Assembly: GCF_947179165.1 (NCBI RefSeq)
Contig: NC_077239.1
Coordinates: 15,568,001-15,632,000 of the forward strand
Length of the DNA stretch: 64,000 nucleotides
Reading direction: 5' to 3'
From: Solanum dulcamara
Lineage: Eukaryota; Streptophyta; Magnoliopsida; Solanales; Solanaceae
Both the position numbers and the translations under genes were made by a program. Positions 34,630-46,983 of the stretch are shown in pieces. Position 1 is the stretch's first letter. Every line of letters begins with the position of its first letter. Under the pieces are notes generated by a model, which saw only the letters and a list, made by a program, of their open reading frames with translations, was not told where the DNA came from and made no database searches.

Positions 34630-37600
34630 GAATGGTCATTTTAGGTTACTAGCATGCTCGACTTGAGTCCCGAGCCTTTCGGTGTGAGTTTGAGCCATTA
34701 GGCATTTTATCCTTCAAACTTTAGCCTAAGGTTGACTTTGGTCATTATTCTTGGTAAACGCACTCATCTGTTTGGGAAGTAAGAAGCCCCTTTGACATCT
34801 CTTCATCTGCAAATAATTCTCGATGTGAATATACATAGCGAGGGGGCTGATCTTTGAATAGGAAAAAGAGTGGATCTGCAGGGTCCAAAATGAATTGGCT
34901 TTAGAAGAAAAATTATTATTCATTCCAATTAAGCCCAGTTAGTATTGAAATGTTGAGTTTGGTCTAGAATGATCTTTCGTGCATGTCTTGAGACTTTCGG
35001 CCTCATTCTGAACCCTTTTATGGACTTTGGTTTAATTTGGCGCTTGTATATGGGACCTATATTTTATTGAGATTACCTTGGATGGAAATTTTGACTGTGC
35101 CATTGAGTATGGAATATCAAATTTGGTGGCGTATCATAGTCTGTTTGCATGCATGGGATTTTGAATGAATCTCAAGCACCCCGACAGAGTATTTTCCAAC
35201 TCTAAGTTCAGCTAGTGAAGCCCTTGTTGGTGCACTTGTGATTGGTCTTGGTATTGGAGTACCTGGTCCCCGCATTCACAAAGAAGAGGGAACTTTCTCT
35301 CCAAGTTCGTGGACCTGGTCCTCACATTTGTAGAGGTTAGGGAGTTTCCCCTCTACGTTCGCGGACTGGTCCCTATGTTCATAGAGAAGAGTGAGCCTTC
35401 CCTTCCCATTCGCAGACCTGGTCCCTGTGTTCGTGGGGGTTGGTTGGATGGTTTTTTAGTTTATACCAGCAGTCATTCCAACCCTGATCCCCATTCCCTC
35501 TTTTTCTATTTTAGGAGCTAAGGAGTTCTAATATGAGCGATTCTAAGTCTGGTATATTCATATTGATCATGGGTACGTGTTGATATGTTCGAAGAAGCAT
35601 GCAAGGAGATGATTTGAGGTAAATTCCGCTCCAAAGGGGCTGCCCTAGCTTAGTGTTATCTTGAATGGTGATTTATTAAGTTGGGCTGTTTTCTCTTATT
35701 TTGAGCATTGATTTTTTCCCCGTTTTGGGGTACAATCTCAATAATGCATTTAGAACCTATCGATAGAGTAGTTTTTGAGATTCCCATAGCAGGTTCCACA
35801 ATCCCATTTTTTACCCAATTTTACATCCGTCTCTAAAAAATATAATTTTGGTGTCAAACATTTGTAATGATGAGGTGATCAATATTTTTATAGCGTGGAG
35901 GAAATTGGAGTTGTTTTTGTAGTGAAAAGCTATCGAGAAGTGGACTTAGAGTACGCATGTTCTGGTTTGAGGTAGGCTACAGTCTCCTTTCTTTTGATTG
36001 AGCTTTATGAGGTAGTGTATAGTATAAATTGTTTGTCGTTTGGATTGTAGATGATAGGTTAGGTTCGATTCCTAGTTTATTATTTCTTTATCCTTGTATG
36101 AGCCTTAGGCTAGGTTGCCTTTATGAAACTCCCAATCTAGTTGGTAAGATTGCTGATTGTGCCTTATTTGGCCTTGATTAACCTATATTAGGTGCCATGT
36201 TTGATGTTTATGGTGGTTGGCAGATTTTTGCCTTAGAATTGAATTTAGGATCACCCTTAGTTTATTATGTATCCATTATAGGAAAGAATTTCTTAGGCTT
36301 AGTGTCCTTCTCTACTATAGCACCTATTTTGGAGCCCTAGTTTAGTGGTTTTCACCTAGTTAGGCTTGTGAATTATTGTTGGATCCTATTTTCTAGATTT
36401 AGAGCTAGAATCCCCTATGCTTTGTTTTGTCGTTTGGTGAGGCTAGTTGTGTTTGAAATCTTGAGGTTGTACTCCCAATTGGATCTAAAGGTATTGACTG
36501 ACTATCTGAGCACCAATTTCCTCATTTCCTTCTCCTTATTACCCAGTTAGGGTTGAATTCCCTTTTGGACTTTGTTTTTGAGTTAGAGGAGCAGAGTTAA
36601 GCCCTAGGCCTTAGTTAAAGGTCAGTTGCATGTGTTAGTCCTATTTTTATGATCTAAAGGGTAAGGTGCATGTGGTGTCATTATTGTATGTAATTGTGCA
36701 TGTTGTTTAGGTGCTGGTGATGGCATGCATTGTATTGATTCCTTATTTTTTCACGGATATAGTCAACCTCATTGCATGCATTGGTTCATGACATTGATTT
36801 TAGAAAGCTGGGTTGTAACCCAAATTATTTTATACTGATTTTTGAATGAGGGTCTTACTACCTTTATTACTACTATTTTTAGTAGATTGGAGGCATAGAG
36901 GATATGCTTATTTTATGATATTGGAAAGAGGTATTGAGGATGCACTCATTTTATGATTTTTGTTCGGTCAGAGAGAATTCCTAACCCTTTCTATAGTTAT
37001 TTGACTATTTATCTTTGGTTACGACGACAGAACGGATTCTTGATGATCAAACATACAGATTGATACATATCTATATTAATATAAGACCTGGATCGGGACC
37101 AGACAAGTATATAAGGGCATTCTAGAGCCCTCTATGGCGATTCTAGAGAGACACATGGTTCCTAGTTCCTCGCCGGGACTGGAAGTAGGTGTAAATATCT
37201 TGGTATAAGGCATTTGGCCTTGATGGTACTACTGGTTTTACTATATGACTTTCATTCATATATGCATTTCTTATCACCAATATAGCATTGGACCGATGGA
37301 TAAGAAAACTGAGCTGGCATTGTTTTTACCGGTCAGTTGTATGGGATGTCGTACGGGTATACCTTTTTGTGAGTGAACGTCCTGGGCACACAAGGGATCG
37401 GTAGGTATTGTCTGATTATTTGCGAATTTGTGGTGGTATAAAGAGCGGTCTCTTGTTTGAAGGTACTTACTGCCCTTGTTCTTATTTATCTAACCTTTTT
37501 GCAGGGATTTAGTTAATGTGGTCCTTTGGACTTTTATGTGATATATGTGTTTACTACTGTTTGTAGTTTGTCACTTAGTTGTCCTCTTTCATAGTGTGTT

Positions 37601-38256
37601 ATCGTGTTTAGGTTCTGGGCTGGCGCCATCAGGTACGTACTTGGTTTCCTTGTTTGTTTCCTATGTTTTCTCTTTCTTATATTTGATGCTTCTTATTATA
37701 GGCTTCTGTATTATTCTTGTTAGTTACTTATGATATATATACCCCTTGCTTACAGGTTCTTTATAATTGCTTTATCTTTGGAGCTCAGTCGGTCAATGCC
37801 TACTAAGTTCCACTTGTTAGTATTCATACTACACTTCTACACTATGAAGATCATGGCATGGGTTTCTCTACTAATTTAGATATCGTGCAAAGCAACTCGT
37901 GGATTTTGGAGACTTGGGTGAGCTCTTGGATTTTGGAGTTGTCTATCTCCTTCTATCTCAGCTTAGACTAGTCTTTATTTTGCACTCGGAGAGAGTTATG
38001 CTAGTATTGTATCTCTATAAACCTTGTACTCCTTTATTTAGTTTAGTGGATCGACTACCGACTAATACCAGGTCTTGGGGGTAATCATGATGTAACGTTC
38101 TTATCCTTCATTTCTTCTTTTTCTTATTATTATTATTCGCTTCTTTGTTTCAGCTTGTGATGGTCCATTACCTATGTTTTTGAACTATGGGGTTAGGATT
38201 AACTACTGGTGGGCTTATAATAGGTGCCATCATGCCTTGAGAAATTCAGTTATGAA
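34630..38256 (+). repeat. L-family LTR, 5'-truncated, inserted in the CACTA element
   Basis: It aligns with 47,230-50,578. Landmarks are 'actagcatg', 'tagcctaaggttgactttgg', the gttttggat region near 35,800, and the tatgcc/agtcgg box near 37,790. About 245 bp of the LTR start are missing and its end (gagaaattcagttatga) is degenerate. No internal region is attached, so it is a truncated solo LTR or a fragment. Confidence 0.8.
35263..35445. repeat. 52-bp minisatellite (3.5 units) in an L LTR
   Basis: Units start with ctggtccc at 35,263, 35,315, 35,366 and 35,418 (periods 52, 51, 52) and carry CG-containing words such as gttcgtggac and gttcgcggac. The matching zone of the 3' L LTR (near 47,690-47,770) is not expanded in the same way. 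Confidence 0.85.
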
Positions 38257-38369
38257 ATTTTGCTTGTTGTTGAATGTGTTGTTGAGCTGTATTAAATTGA
38301 ATTGAAGTTGAATATATTGAGCAGGTGGACAACAAAAATTGCAGGTTTTTAATGTCAGTAAAACTGCAG

Positions 38370-38668
38370 AAAAATCGATGGACAAGTTCCTTTTGTCCAT
38401 TTCTATTCTGTATTTTTAAAAAAATTCCATAAAAAATGACGGACAAAGAGACACTATTCGTCGCTTTTCTAGAAATAGAAAAATTGACAAAAGTAATGGA
38501 TTCTTTCGCTCTGTACATCATAGTGAAGAACATAGTGATGCAGTCTGTTGCTTTTGTCCAAAAAAATCAAAAAAATTGAGAAAAGCGATGGACTACATCA
38601 TTTATTGCAACAGACTGCATCGTTTATAGCGACATAGTCATCACTTTCTGACATGTTTTTTACTAGTG
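38370..38668 (+). repeat. CACTA subterminal repeats and 3' terminal inverted repeat
   Basis: Words of the type gcgatggac, gacggacaa and ttttgtcc recur in both orientations ahead of the terminus ttttttactagtg. Repeated short motifs near the ends are the transposase-binding zones of CACTA elements (family knowledge). The opposite terminus is not in the window. Confidence 0.75.
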
Positions 38669-39145
38669 ATAAATTATATGTGTTTCACTTGTGTTTGGAA
38701 GATCTACACCTGCAAAATGCAGGTGTGATGTAGATGGAGAAAAAATAGGATGTATTTTATTTTTACATGCGTTTCACCTGCGTTTGGCTTATCTGCACCT
38801 GTGAAATATATGTGGAAACACATGTGGGCAGACAGGAAAATTTTTAAGTCAGTTTTATTGAGATGTTTCTCACCTTTGGCCATTCTTTCAAGCCCTAGAA
38901 GTTCTTTTCTCTCCTTATCTCATTCTTTTTCATCAAGGTAAGTCCTTCATTTATTTCAAGATTTACAACTCAAATTCCTTCATCTATTCATGCATTGTTG
39001 ATAGAAATTTTAACCATTGACCATAGGGTTTTCAAAAAATTAATTTAAGAATTGCAAGAATGGCTTTCTTGATCGTTTTTCATTAAATTATGGTTTTTGT
39101 CAATATTTGTGGAGTGTTTAGGGTATGTAAGGCTATCAGTCCAAA
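38669..39145 (+). repeat. LTR fragment related to block M
   Basis: 38,930-39,145 matches 58,480-58,670 (tcatcaaggtaag, 'gatagaaattttaacc', 'gatcgtttttca'). The first 200 bp contain two near-copies of an about 55-bp segment around 'gtttcac...gtttgg...atctacacctg'. No gene is seen. Confidence 0.65.
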
Positions 39146-39717
39146 ACATGAATGTAAAGAAACAACCACCATCTAGTAATACCAGTCAACACACATATAT
39201 AATAGTCAAAACATAATATCAATTCAAATATCATTATCCTGAATGAACAATGCATAACACATGTCCTACATGATAAAAATATACAGACACTGATCCTCTC
39301 ATGGAACCCACATACAAATTGTTAGTGTATCGGTGCAGTACCCAAGCCATCCATAATGAATTATATCAGGTGTGGTATCCGAGCTAACCATTAATAATGT
39401 TAGTGTACAGATGTGGTACCTAATCCAACCATCAATCAATCATATTAGGCGTGGTAGTCGAGCCAACCAACAATTACAAACACATGCACAATCACATAAA
39501 TAATTAACAATAACATTAGAGAGAACAAGTAAATACACAGGTTCATTGCGTGATATTATTAACATGGTGTCATTTTAATTTAGCCTTTTAGTTTCCTCCA
39601 CATGCATTGCACAAGTAATACTACAAAGAAATAGGTGTGCATACATACACAATTTGAAACACACAATCATCACCTACCTCAAATCAAGCCTTGAAAACTC
39701 TATGAAACTTGAGCTTT
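39146..39717. repeat. Unassigned LTR-like scrap with about 39-bp degenerate tandem repeat
   Basis: 39,318-39,478 holds roughly four degenerate units of 38 to 43 bp sharing ggtgtggtatccgagc and ccaaccat. The rest is AT-rich. It ends where L-family sequence starts in mid-LTR, so it marks a deletion or insertion boundary. No coding signal is seen. Confidence 0.55.
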
Positions 39718-42700
39718 TCCCTTGTCCTGAATCATGGATTGTTCTTGGTCTAAAACAATCCGCGATTGTGAAGGGACAATTTTTTGTGGCTCACGATCAT
39801 GAGCATAGTGCTCCACAATCACGATGAGAAATTTTGTCTAGTCTTTATTTAAAAGACCAGACGCGTATCAACCTCGTTCCACAACTGCATAACTCTCTCA
39901 ATTTTTGTCTAAATTTAGTGATTCAAAAACTGGGTTGTAGAGATTTACAAGGGAAACACATGGGAGTTTCGGGAAGATTTGGAAAGTATCGTTTTAAGGT
40001 AATTTCATGCTCAACTGGCTTCCCTCTTCTTGATTTCCTCTATTAATGGTGAAAAGTTGCATTGTCTGATTTTAGTGAATTTAAGCATTGAATTGTGCTA
40101 TAATTTTGACCATAAGTTTTTTAAGCTCAAATGTACCTTTTCACGGAGTCGATTTTTAGATTTCTAGTACGGTCCCACAATTCTGTTTTAGACCCTATTT
40201 TGGATCCATCTCTAAAAATGTGAATTTAGTGTCAAAACATCCATATTGACATCGTGGTGGTTATTTTGTTAGCATGGAAACAATTGGAGGTGATTCAGAG
40301 GTCGAGAGCTTCATTTTGGTATATTCGAAGCACGCATGTTTGTCTTCTGTAACACCCTGTGTTATTCTAGCCTAAATAGAGCCAAAACCATGATAATATG
40401 AACTAACCCAGTGGACTACGAGCATCCTCTATGAACCGTAGAGAGTTCTACGAGTCATAGAGATGACTCGTATACCCTTCCAACACTTAGTAAAATTTTG
40501 GGTCTAAGAAGACTCCCTAGGAATTGACCTTACGACTCATAGGAGTTTTGACGACTCATAGAAATGAGTTGTGGAGTCATTAGCTAAATTCTGAAATTTT
40601 TTAGCCTCAGTACTTTTGTTATGATTTGGAATAGGTTATATGACTCGTTCTTCTTTCTACAACTTATATACCTGAGTTGTAGACCCCCTTGTCGTTTCCA
40701 TCCAGTCCTATGAGTGGACTTCTACGACTCGTAGAAGACCCTACAACTCATAGATGACCAGAGATGATGTTAATGAAGGGTAGTTTTTTCTTTCCCCACC
40801 CTTTCCAAACCAAAACCCTGACGTTTAGGGACTATTTTGAGTCCCTTATCAGTACTCCATATGCTTAAACTCTTATTAACACTTAGAATTATTTCAAAGC
40901 AAGGATTTGAGAGGAGAAAGAGGTAGGGTTCAAGGTTTCAAGTAAAGCCTTTAAGTTTCAATTGTTCCTTCAATTTCCAGGTATTTAAGGCTAATCTAAG
41001 TATGGGACTATATTCATCCACGTGCCCTATCTTTTTTGAGTTGAATTGATCCTATAGTCAAGTCTGAATGTTCATATGAATTGAGTTCTTGATATATGTA
41101 TGATTCTAGAGAGTCTTTATGTATGTGTATACATTTGATTGTGATTTGATAATGTTGATGAGTTGAATGTTTGAGATAACTGTTCATACTTTTATACCTA
41201 TGAACCCTAATTGAGTAATATTTTAAATAGTTTACACAATGATTAAGTCTATATATTTGATTGGTGAATGTTGAGTGAGGATGAGTTGAACTGAATTGGG
41301 ATAGTAGAAGTCTTTATAGTTATTATTGTTTTGAAATTGAATATTTTAGATTTTAAATGATTTTTAATTCAGAGTCTTGATGAATCATGCACGAGTCTTG
41401 AAACGATATCTAAATGAAAGAATTAATGAATGAGATGAGATTGACTTGATTTGAGTCCAATGTGACTAGATGAGATGATTTACATAATATAATTTGATTT
41501 GAGTCTTATGAGCATATTGATTCTTGGGAGGAGCATCGAGCACCAAATTGGGTAAGAGTAAAAATAATTAGAACTCAATAAACTATATAGCCAGTATAGG
41601 AGAGGATTGAATCATAAAATCAAATGTTTCCCTTAGTCCCAAAAGAGGACTTGATTTGATTGATTATGGATCCAAGATTTGTTGAGTCTATTGATTGTAT
41701 TACCTTTTTCTGCTATTTTACATACTCGTACATTAGATGTACTAACGCCATTTGGCTTGCATTGTTTCATGATGCAGATATAGGTGTTAGGTATCCTCAA
41801 TAGATGCATTGTTGAGTATCACTTCTACTCTCAGATTTGGTGAGTCCTCCTTACATCCAAAGGCTCTTAATTATCTTTTCTTTTAAGTATTTATTTATAG
41901 GTATCCATGGACTTATCATTGGCATCTTCTTGATAGTATTAGAGGATTCATAGATAGATAGTGATAATGTTAAGTTATTGTCTTGATTTTAAAAAACTAT
42001 TCTTTGATATGGTGTTGATATGAGATTTATTTTAAATACGTTATTCATCTTGAAATGTTGGTTTGGTTAGCCCACTCGATTGTATTTTAAATTTATGTTG
42101 AACCTTCCACTAAATAGATGAATGTGTGATTGAACCAAGTGGTTCACTTAGGGACCAAAAATGGTCTTCGATGCTGGCCACGCCTGGGATACTCTCTCGG
42201 GATGTGACAACTTCAAGGTAGGGTACGGTCTTCCCTTTTTTGACCTGAATTTATTAGATATCATTTATTCTATTTTACATATGACTTAGGTGGGTAGTTG
42301 CCGAGATTAGAGTTTTTCTCCTTTCATTCTAGTTTTATGATTCTTGATTGGAGCTTAGAATAGAATGAGACCATGAACCCTTAGTTTAGGCTGTAGGTCT
42401 CATTTATGGTGTTGAGTTATAGTTATTATCCTTTTTAGAAGTTATATGGATGACCTTAGGCTAGTTTTGAGCCTTAGGTGCTTTAGCAGGTGATCATTTC
42501 CTTTATAGCTAGGCGTCACATCCGCTAGGGCCAGTTTTGGTTGGTGTGCCATTATGCTAGTGCCTGGGAACTCTGTGGCTCATCGTAGCAATAGGTTTGT
42601 CTTAGATGTGGTTGTAGGGAGCTAATATGGTGTATGTTTGGGTAAGGCATCGATCCTAAATATAGTATCTCCCCCTATCAGATTCTGAGCCATATCTTGA

Positions 42701-44494
42701 TTGTCTCGCTTTTGGTTAGCATTAGTCTTATGATGCCACCTCACTTGTTATCTATTGTTAGGACCAAGGCCATATACAAGGAGTGATTAGATCCCATGTT
42801 CTTCCTTTTGACTTATTGCTATGCTAAGACTTTGTATTTCGTTTATGACTGTGTGTACCTTTATTGGATCCTGGTGATGGTATGATTGAATTTAATTGAG
42901 CATATTCACTTATTTTGTGGTATGATCCTGGTATTGACATTTGTATTTCCACTACTATTTTTGAAAAGGCTTTCTCATACTTTTACTACTTTAAAACTAT
43001 TTTTAATAGGAGTCGTACCACCTAGATTACTTGGTCACTGATTACGAAATTTAAGAGATGTTGGGGGCATACTCTTTTTTCTACTTGAGGCATTAGAGGA
43101 ATCTGGGAAGAACCCAATTTTACTTGGCTATTCAGTGCGTCGATGCCCTTTCTTAACTTACTAATTCCCTCGGGTTTAGTCTTACTGGCTAGGCCGATGC
43201 CCCTGAGATTTTACTAGCTAGCTGGGAGGCCCCTTTTTAGGGTGCTCACAGTTTGAGGTTACTGGTCTACTGTATCCGACACGAAATCTCCCATTCTACA
43301 TTGGCTTAGCTACTTACCCTTTGGTACCACTACGGGGATACTATATATCTATATAAGACCTTGTTTGGGCCCAAGCAGCGTATATAAACTCCTTATGTCC
43401 CCTATGGGTGCCTCTTACTAAGGCACTACTGAACTGGATAAGGAAGTCATATGGGTCCCACTTGGCGGGTGAAGGGTTGTGGTGGGTCTATACACTTATC
43501 GTTGTTGATCTCTAATAGCCACTGATGATGTTACTAATTTTTACTACAAACTTACATTCATTAGCATCTCCTATCACCAATATACTTGTATGTGTGGTCC
43601 TTCGATTTTATGGGTGCCGGAGGTATGTTTTTCATAATTTGTGCCTTTCGGGGGTACGAGCATGTGATCGATTATAATTTGATCTTACTTGTGCTTACCT
43701 TTGGTTGTATTTGTAGTTGATCTGTATGGTATTTGAGTTGGATTGTGGTTGGTATTTCCCTTCTAGGTTCAGTCTGATTAGTTCCTAGGTAATTACGTGG
43801 TTAGCGTTGTTTGTTAACACTATATTCCCTTTTAGTAGAATCCCATGATGCCTTCTTCTTGTTAATAGGTTGTTGGATTGTGTTTCAGGTGCTTTATTTG
43901 ACTTTACTCCTTTATTTATGTCTCCAGTCTTTTTGTCTATTTGTGATAATTCTTGATTAGTTACTTGTGCATTATTTACCTGATTATATGTTATTTATAC
44001 TTGCTTTATCTATGGAGATCAGTCGGCTTATGCCTACTAAGTACCATTCATTTAGTACTCATACTACACTTCTTCCCTTATAGATCATAGTATGGGTTTT
44101 CTCTATTTATTTAGATTAGTGCAGAGCAACTCTTGGTTTGGATATTTCGTGAGATCCTGGCTTTCGGAGTTGCTGATTTCCATCTATGACAAGCTAGGAC
44201 TAGTCTTTACTTGCTTTCGAAAGTTGTATGTACTTATTTTGTATTATAAAAAGCCTTGTAATTATATTGAATTTAGATGCTCAACTATCGATTGTTGCCA
44301 AGTCTTGGGGTAGTTTCTCATAATTTATTTCATTTGTTCTCCCCTTTTTTATTATTATTTATTTGCTACTTTATTGTTCATATTCCACTGAATTTCCCAT
44401 TGCCTCTAGTTCTGCGCTAAGGGTTAAGGGTTAGGCTTACCTTCTACTGGGTGATAGAAGGTGTCATCCCAACCCGAGAAATTAGATCATGCCA
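39718..44494 (+). repeat. Element L 5' LTR, truncated and carrying a solo LTR
   Basis: It aligns with the 3' LTR from about 47,690 to 50,578. It is interrupted by an unrelated LTR at 40,348-42,209. It ends attagatcatgcca directly before the primer site. The first 700 bp or so are missing. Confidence 0.85.
40348..42209 (+). repeat. Solo LTR inserted in element L's 5' LTR
   Basis: It begins tgtaacaccctg and ends gggatgtgaca, 1,862 bp, with no internal region. Flanks are tcttc (40,343-40,347) and acttc (42,210-42,214), a 5-bp duplication with one mismatch. On either side the L LTR reads through continuously when compared with 48,300 and 35,960. Its first 420 bp carry palindromic words like tctacgactcgtaga, as in element C's LTR. 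It is most simply the product of recombination between the two LTRs of a gypsy element. Confidence 0.88.
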
Positions 44495-44497
44495 AGT

Positions 44498-44510
44498 TAG
44501 TATCATAGCT
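44498..44510 (+). other. Degenerate primer binding site of element L
   Basis: Three bases after the LTR end the plus strand reads tagtatcatagct against the tRNA-iMet complement TGGTATCAGAGC: two to three mismatches at the expected place. Confidence 0.75.
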
Positions 44511-44559
44511 CTAGGTTGATCAACATTATTGGTATGAGGGAAATATCTAGTAGAGTGAT

Positions 44560-45130
44560 GCATATCGATGTGAAGACATCCATATCCTATATTCATGGGG
44601 CTATATGGGATTTTTAGGGACCCGATCGGAGCGTCAGTGTGAGAATATTAGGCCTTCAGTTGTTGGATCTCATCCTACTCCTTTTGGTTCTTTTTAGAGG
44701 GTTGAAGATGGTTCATAACTTTTTAGGTGCCGCCAAAGGAGTTCTCCATGTTCTTTATGCCAAGCTTTGGTATTTAGAGATTGCTATGGCTATAGAGGTT
44801 TAGATCAATGGTCTAAGGATTTCCCCAGGCGAGGGTTGATCCTTCAGATGCTTATGACTTCTTCTACTCCCCAGACCAGAATTGTTGGACCTTTTTACAT
44901 CTTTAGAGAGATTGGCCATCGATATAGAGATTGTCCTCAGTATGGTACCTATGCTTAGTTTGCCTAGCCAAGTTCGTATCAGGGTTTTATACCACCTCCA
45001 ACTAGAGGTCGAGCTTAGAGGGTTACTGGTGTTGTTTCAGGTGCTCAGGCTGAGGTCGGTCATGATCCATTTCATACTTCTACAAGTTAGTCTGAGGCTG
45101 AGGATCCAGGTATTGGTGGTATTTGCTTGA
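44560..45130 (+). pseudogene. Element L Gag remnant with zinc knuckle
   Basis: The 44,767-44,955 frame ends with F-x-x-F-R-E-I-G-H-R-Y-R-D-C-P-Q. This fits the Gag CCHC knuckle C-x2-C-x4-H-x4-C with the first two Cys replaced by Phe and Tyr/Phe, while His and the last Cys remain. The upstream part is too decayed to place the capsid domain. Confidence 0.7.
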
Positions 45131-46983
45131 TTTCGTTATTCTTTCCTATATTTTTTATTCTATATGGTCTTGGTATTTTTATACTCATACATGTCTATTT
45201 TTCTTATTATTTACCTCCTGACACTTATGGCTGTGTTATCTGGGATTATGTGTGTGTGTTTTGGCTCCATGGTTAATTTCTTTTAGTAGTGGATCGACTA
45301 GGTCTAGTTCCTATTTTGAATAGTGGAAGTTGAGCAACCCCCCGTGCCTTTACCTTGATAGGTTGAGATGAGTTTGCGGTTGGGATAGTTAGTTATTACC
45401 TTTTGTCTTCCTTATCGTTGATTTTTTTATCGTGCCCACCCTTGTTAGATAGGTGGCTAGACCAGTTGTGTTAGTTCTAGGAGTTATGATATTGGATGAT
45501 CTAGTTGATGTTGAGGGTTACCTTAGAGGCTCATTGTCCCGTTGGGTTAGTGGTTAAATGGTTCCTCGTATCCTTATGCATAACTAGCTTTGCTTTGATT
45601 AGTAATCTTCCTCTACCATTCTAGTTTTCTCCATTACTTTGCCTTATTTGGTTCATAATTAAAAGGTTGGTTGTCAAGGTAGTATGTGATGGAGGTGTAG
45701 CATCTTTGGAGTTGCAATAGATTCTGCTTGTCGATTCCTCTATATGCCTTATTGGTATTTTCAGTCCTTAGGTTGCAAAGTTGAGGATTAGTCACTTTTA
45801 CCAACCTGGTTGGTTCCTTTATGCCAGTCTTGGTGTTTTAAATTTAATGGTAGTAGGGATAAGTGTGACTATTGGAGTTATGATAGAGTTGGTATAGCAT
45901 TCGATGGTACGGTGGTAATCATAATTAGTCATCCCTTCCCTTCTATCTTGATTTTATTCTCTATTATGTTTCGGTCTTCTTTCATTCAATCTTTTAAAAT
46001 CCTCCTTGTTGAGAGTTTTGGTGCTGGTTTTGGCTAGTTAGGATTTGGAAAGTGTGAGCTCTTATTGCACCTTGTTGCTATTTTGGTTGGTTCCTTGCGG
46101 TTGGGTTGGCAGCTTTTGTGGTTCAAGTTGTGTTCCGGAGTTGGAATGGTAGTGTCCCTTAGCAGGTTCAGATTGAAGCTTGTGTTGGAGAATTAAAAGT
46201 TGTTTGGAAGCTTCATCTATAAGATGGGATTAAACTAAATCATAGAAGGTGAGATTTTGAATTTGTTCAAGATAGAAGCCTTGCTTTTGGCATATTCAGT
46301 AGATTGCGGTATTTGTGAGATGGAGTAGATGTTGTTGGACCATTACCGACTAGTTGATTATGTTTATGCATCTCCTACCAGCATAGTTTCCCTTGGACTG
46401 GAGTAGTTGGCTCAAAATTGAGGTGGTAGAATAGTTTGTGGGCACATGGTGCTGATGTTTTAGGAGTTCCCATGGAAGGTGTGAGTCAACAGATCCAGAA
46501 TATGTACAATTTTTTCATTCGTAGGTTAAATTAGTCTTTTGCAAGTGGATTATTCAGTATCAGAGGGTGAGTTACAGTTTGGGTTCTTGGGTTTGAAGTT
46601 GAGATTGGAATTTTGGGCTTTGCCCAGGTGAGTTTTCTTGTTTTGCGTTGTTGTCATCCCTTGAGGTTCAGTTTAGATATCATATTTCCCTAAGGTTTTG
46701 CAGTGTAGTTGGTCTTTCTCCAACGAATCTAATGATTTTGGTCTAGTCCAAGCTAAGCGAGTGAGAGTTGGAGCCCAAAAAGGGATTTGGAGGAGTTTTT
46801 GGAGTTGGAAGTGAATTTGAGGATTTTTCTCTCTGCCCGAGTTCTGTGATGGCGTCGTTCTACCTAAGATGATGTTTGAGGGTCTGGCAGAGCGTGCTGC
46901 CCTAGTATTCTCATCCTTTCTTGTGTCCATGTTATGACTGTACTTTTACTTTCCCAAACGAATGTTCTTTTAGTAATGAAAGT
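45131..46983 (+). other. Element L interior, no recognisable pol
   Basis: 45,150-45,330 may be a protease remnant (a Y-S-Y-M-S-like piece followed by V-x-W-I-D), which I hold only weakly. Beyond it no reverse transcriptase, RNase H or integrase motif is visible in any plus-strand frame. The last 120 bp (aacgaatgttcttttagtaatgaaagt) resemble the untranslated tail that precedes the LTR in Solanaceae gypsy elements. Confidence 0.6.

Larger units (their letters stand above)
31707..38668 (+). mobile_element. CACTA (En/Spm) transposon, 3' part, split by an LTR
   Basis: Two decayed CACTA genes (32,130-32,870 and 32,990-34,600) are followed, after an inserted L-family LTR (34,630-38,256), by a subterminal repeat zone and the terminus ACTAGTG at 38,662-38,668. 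On the other strand this terminus reads CACTAGT. The 5' terminus and most of the first gene are missing to the left. Confidence 0.8.
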
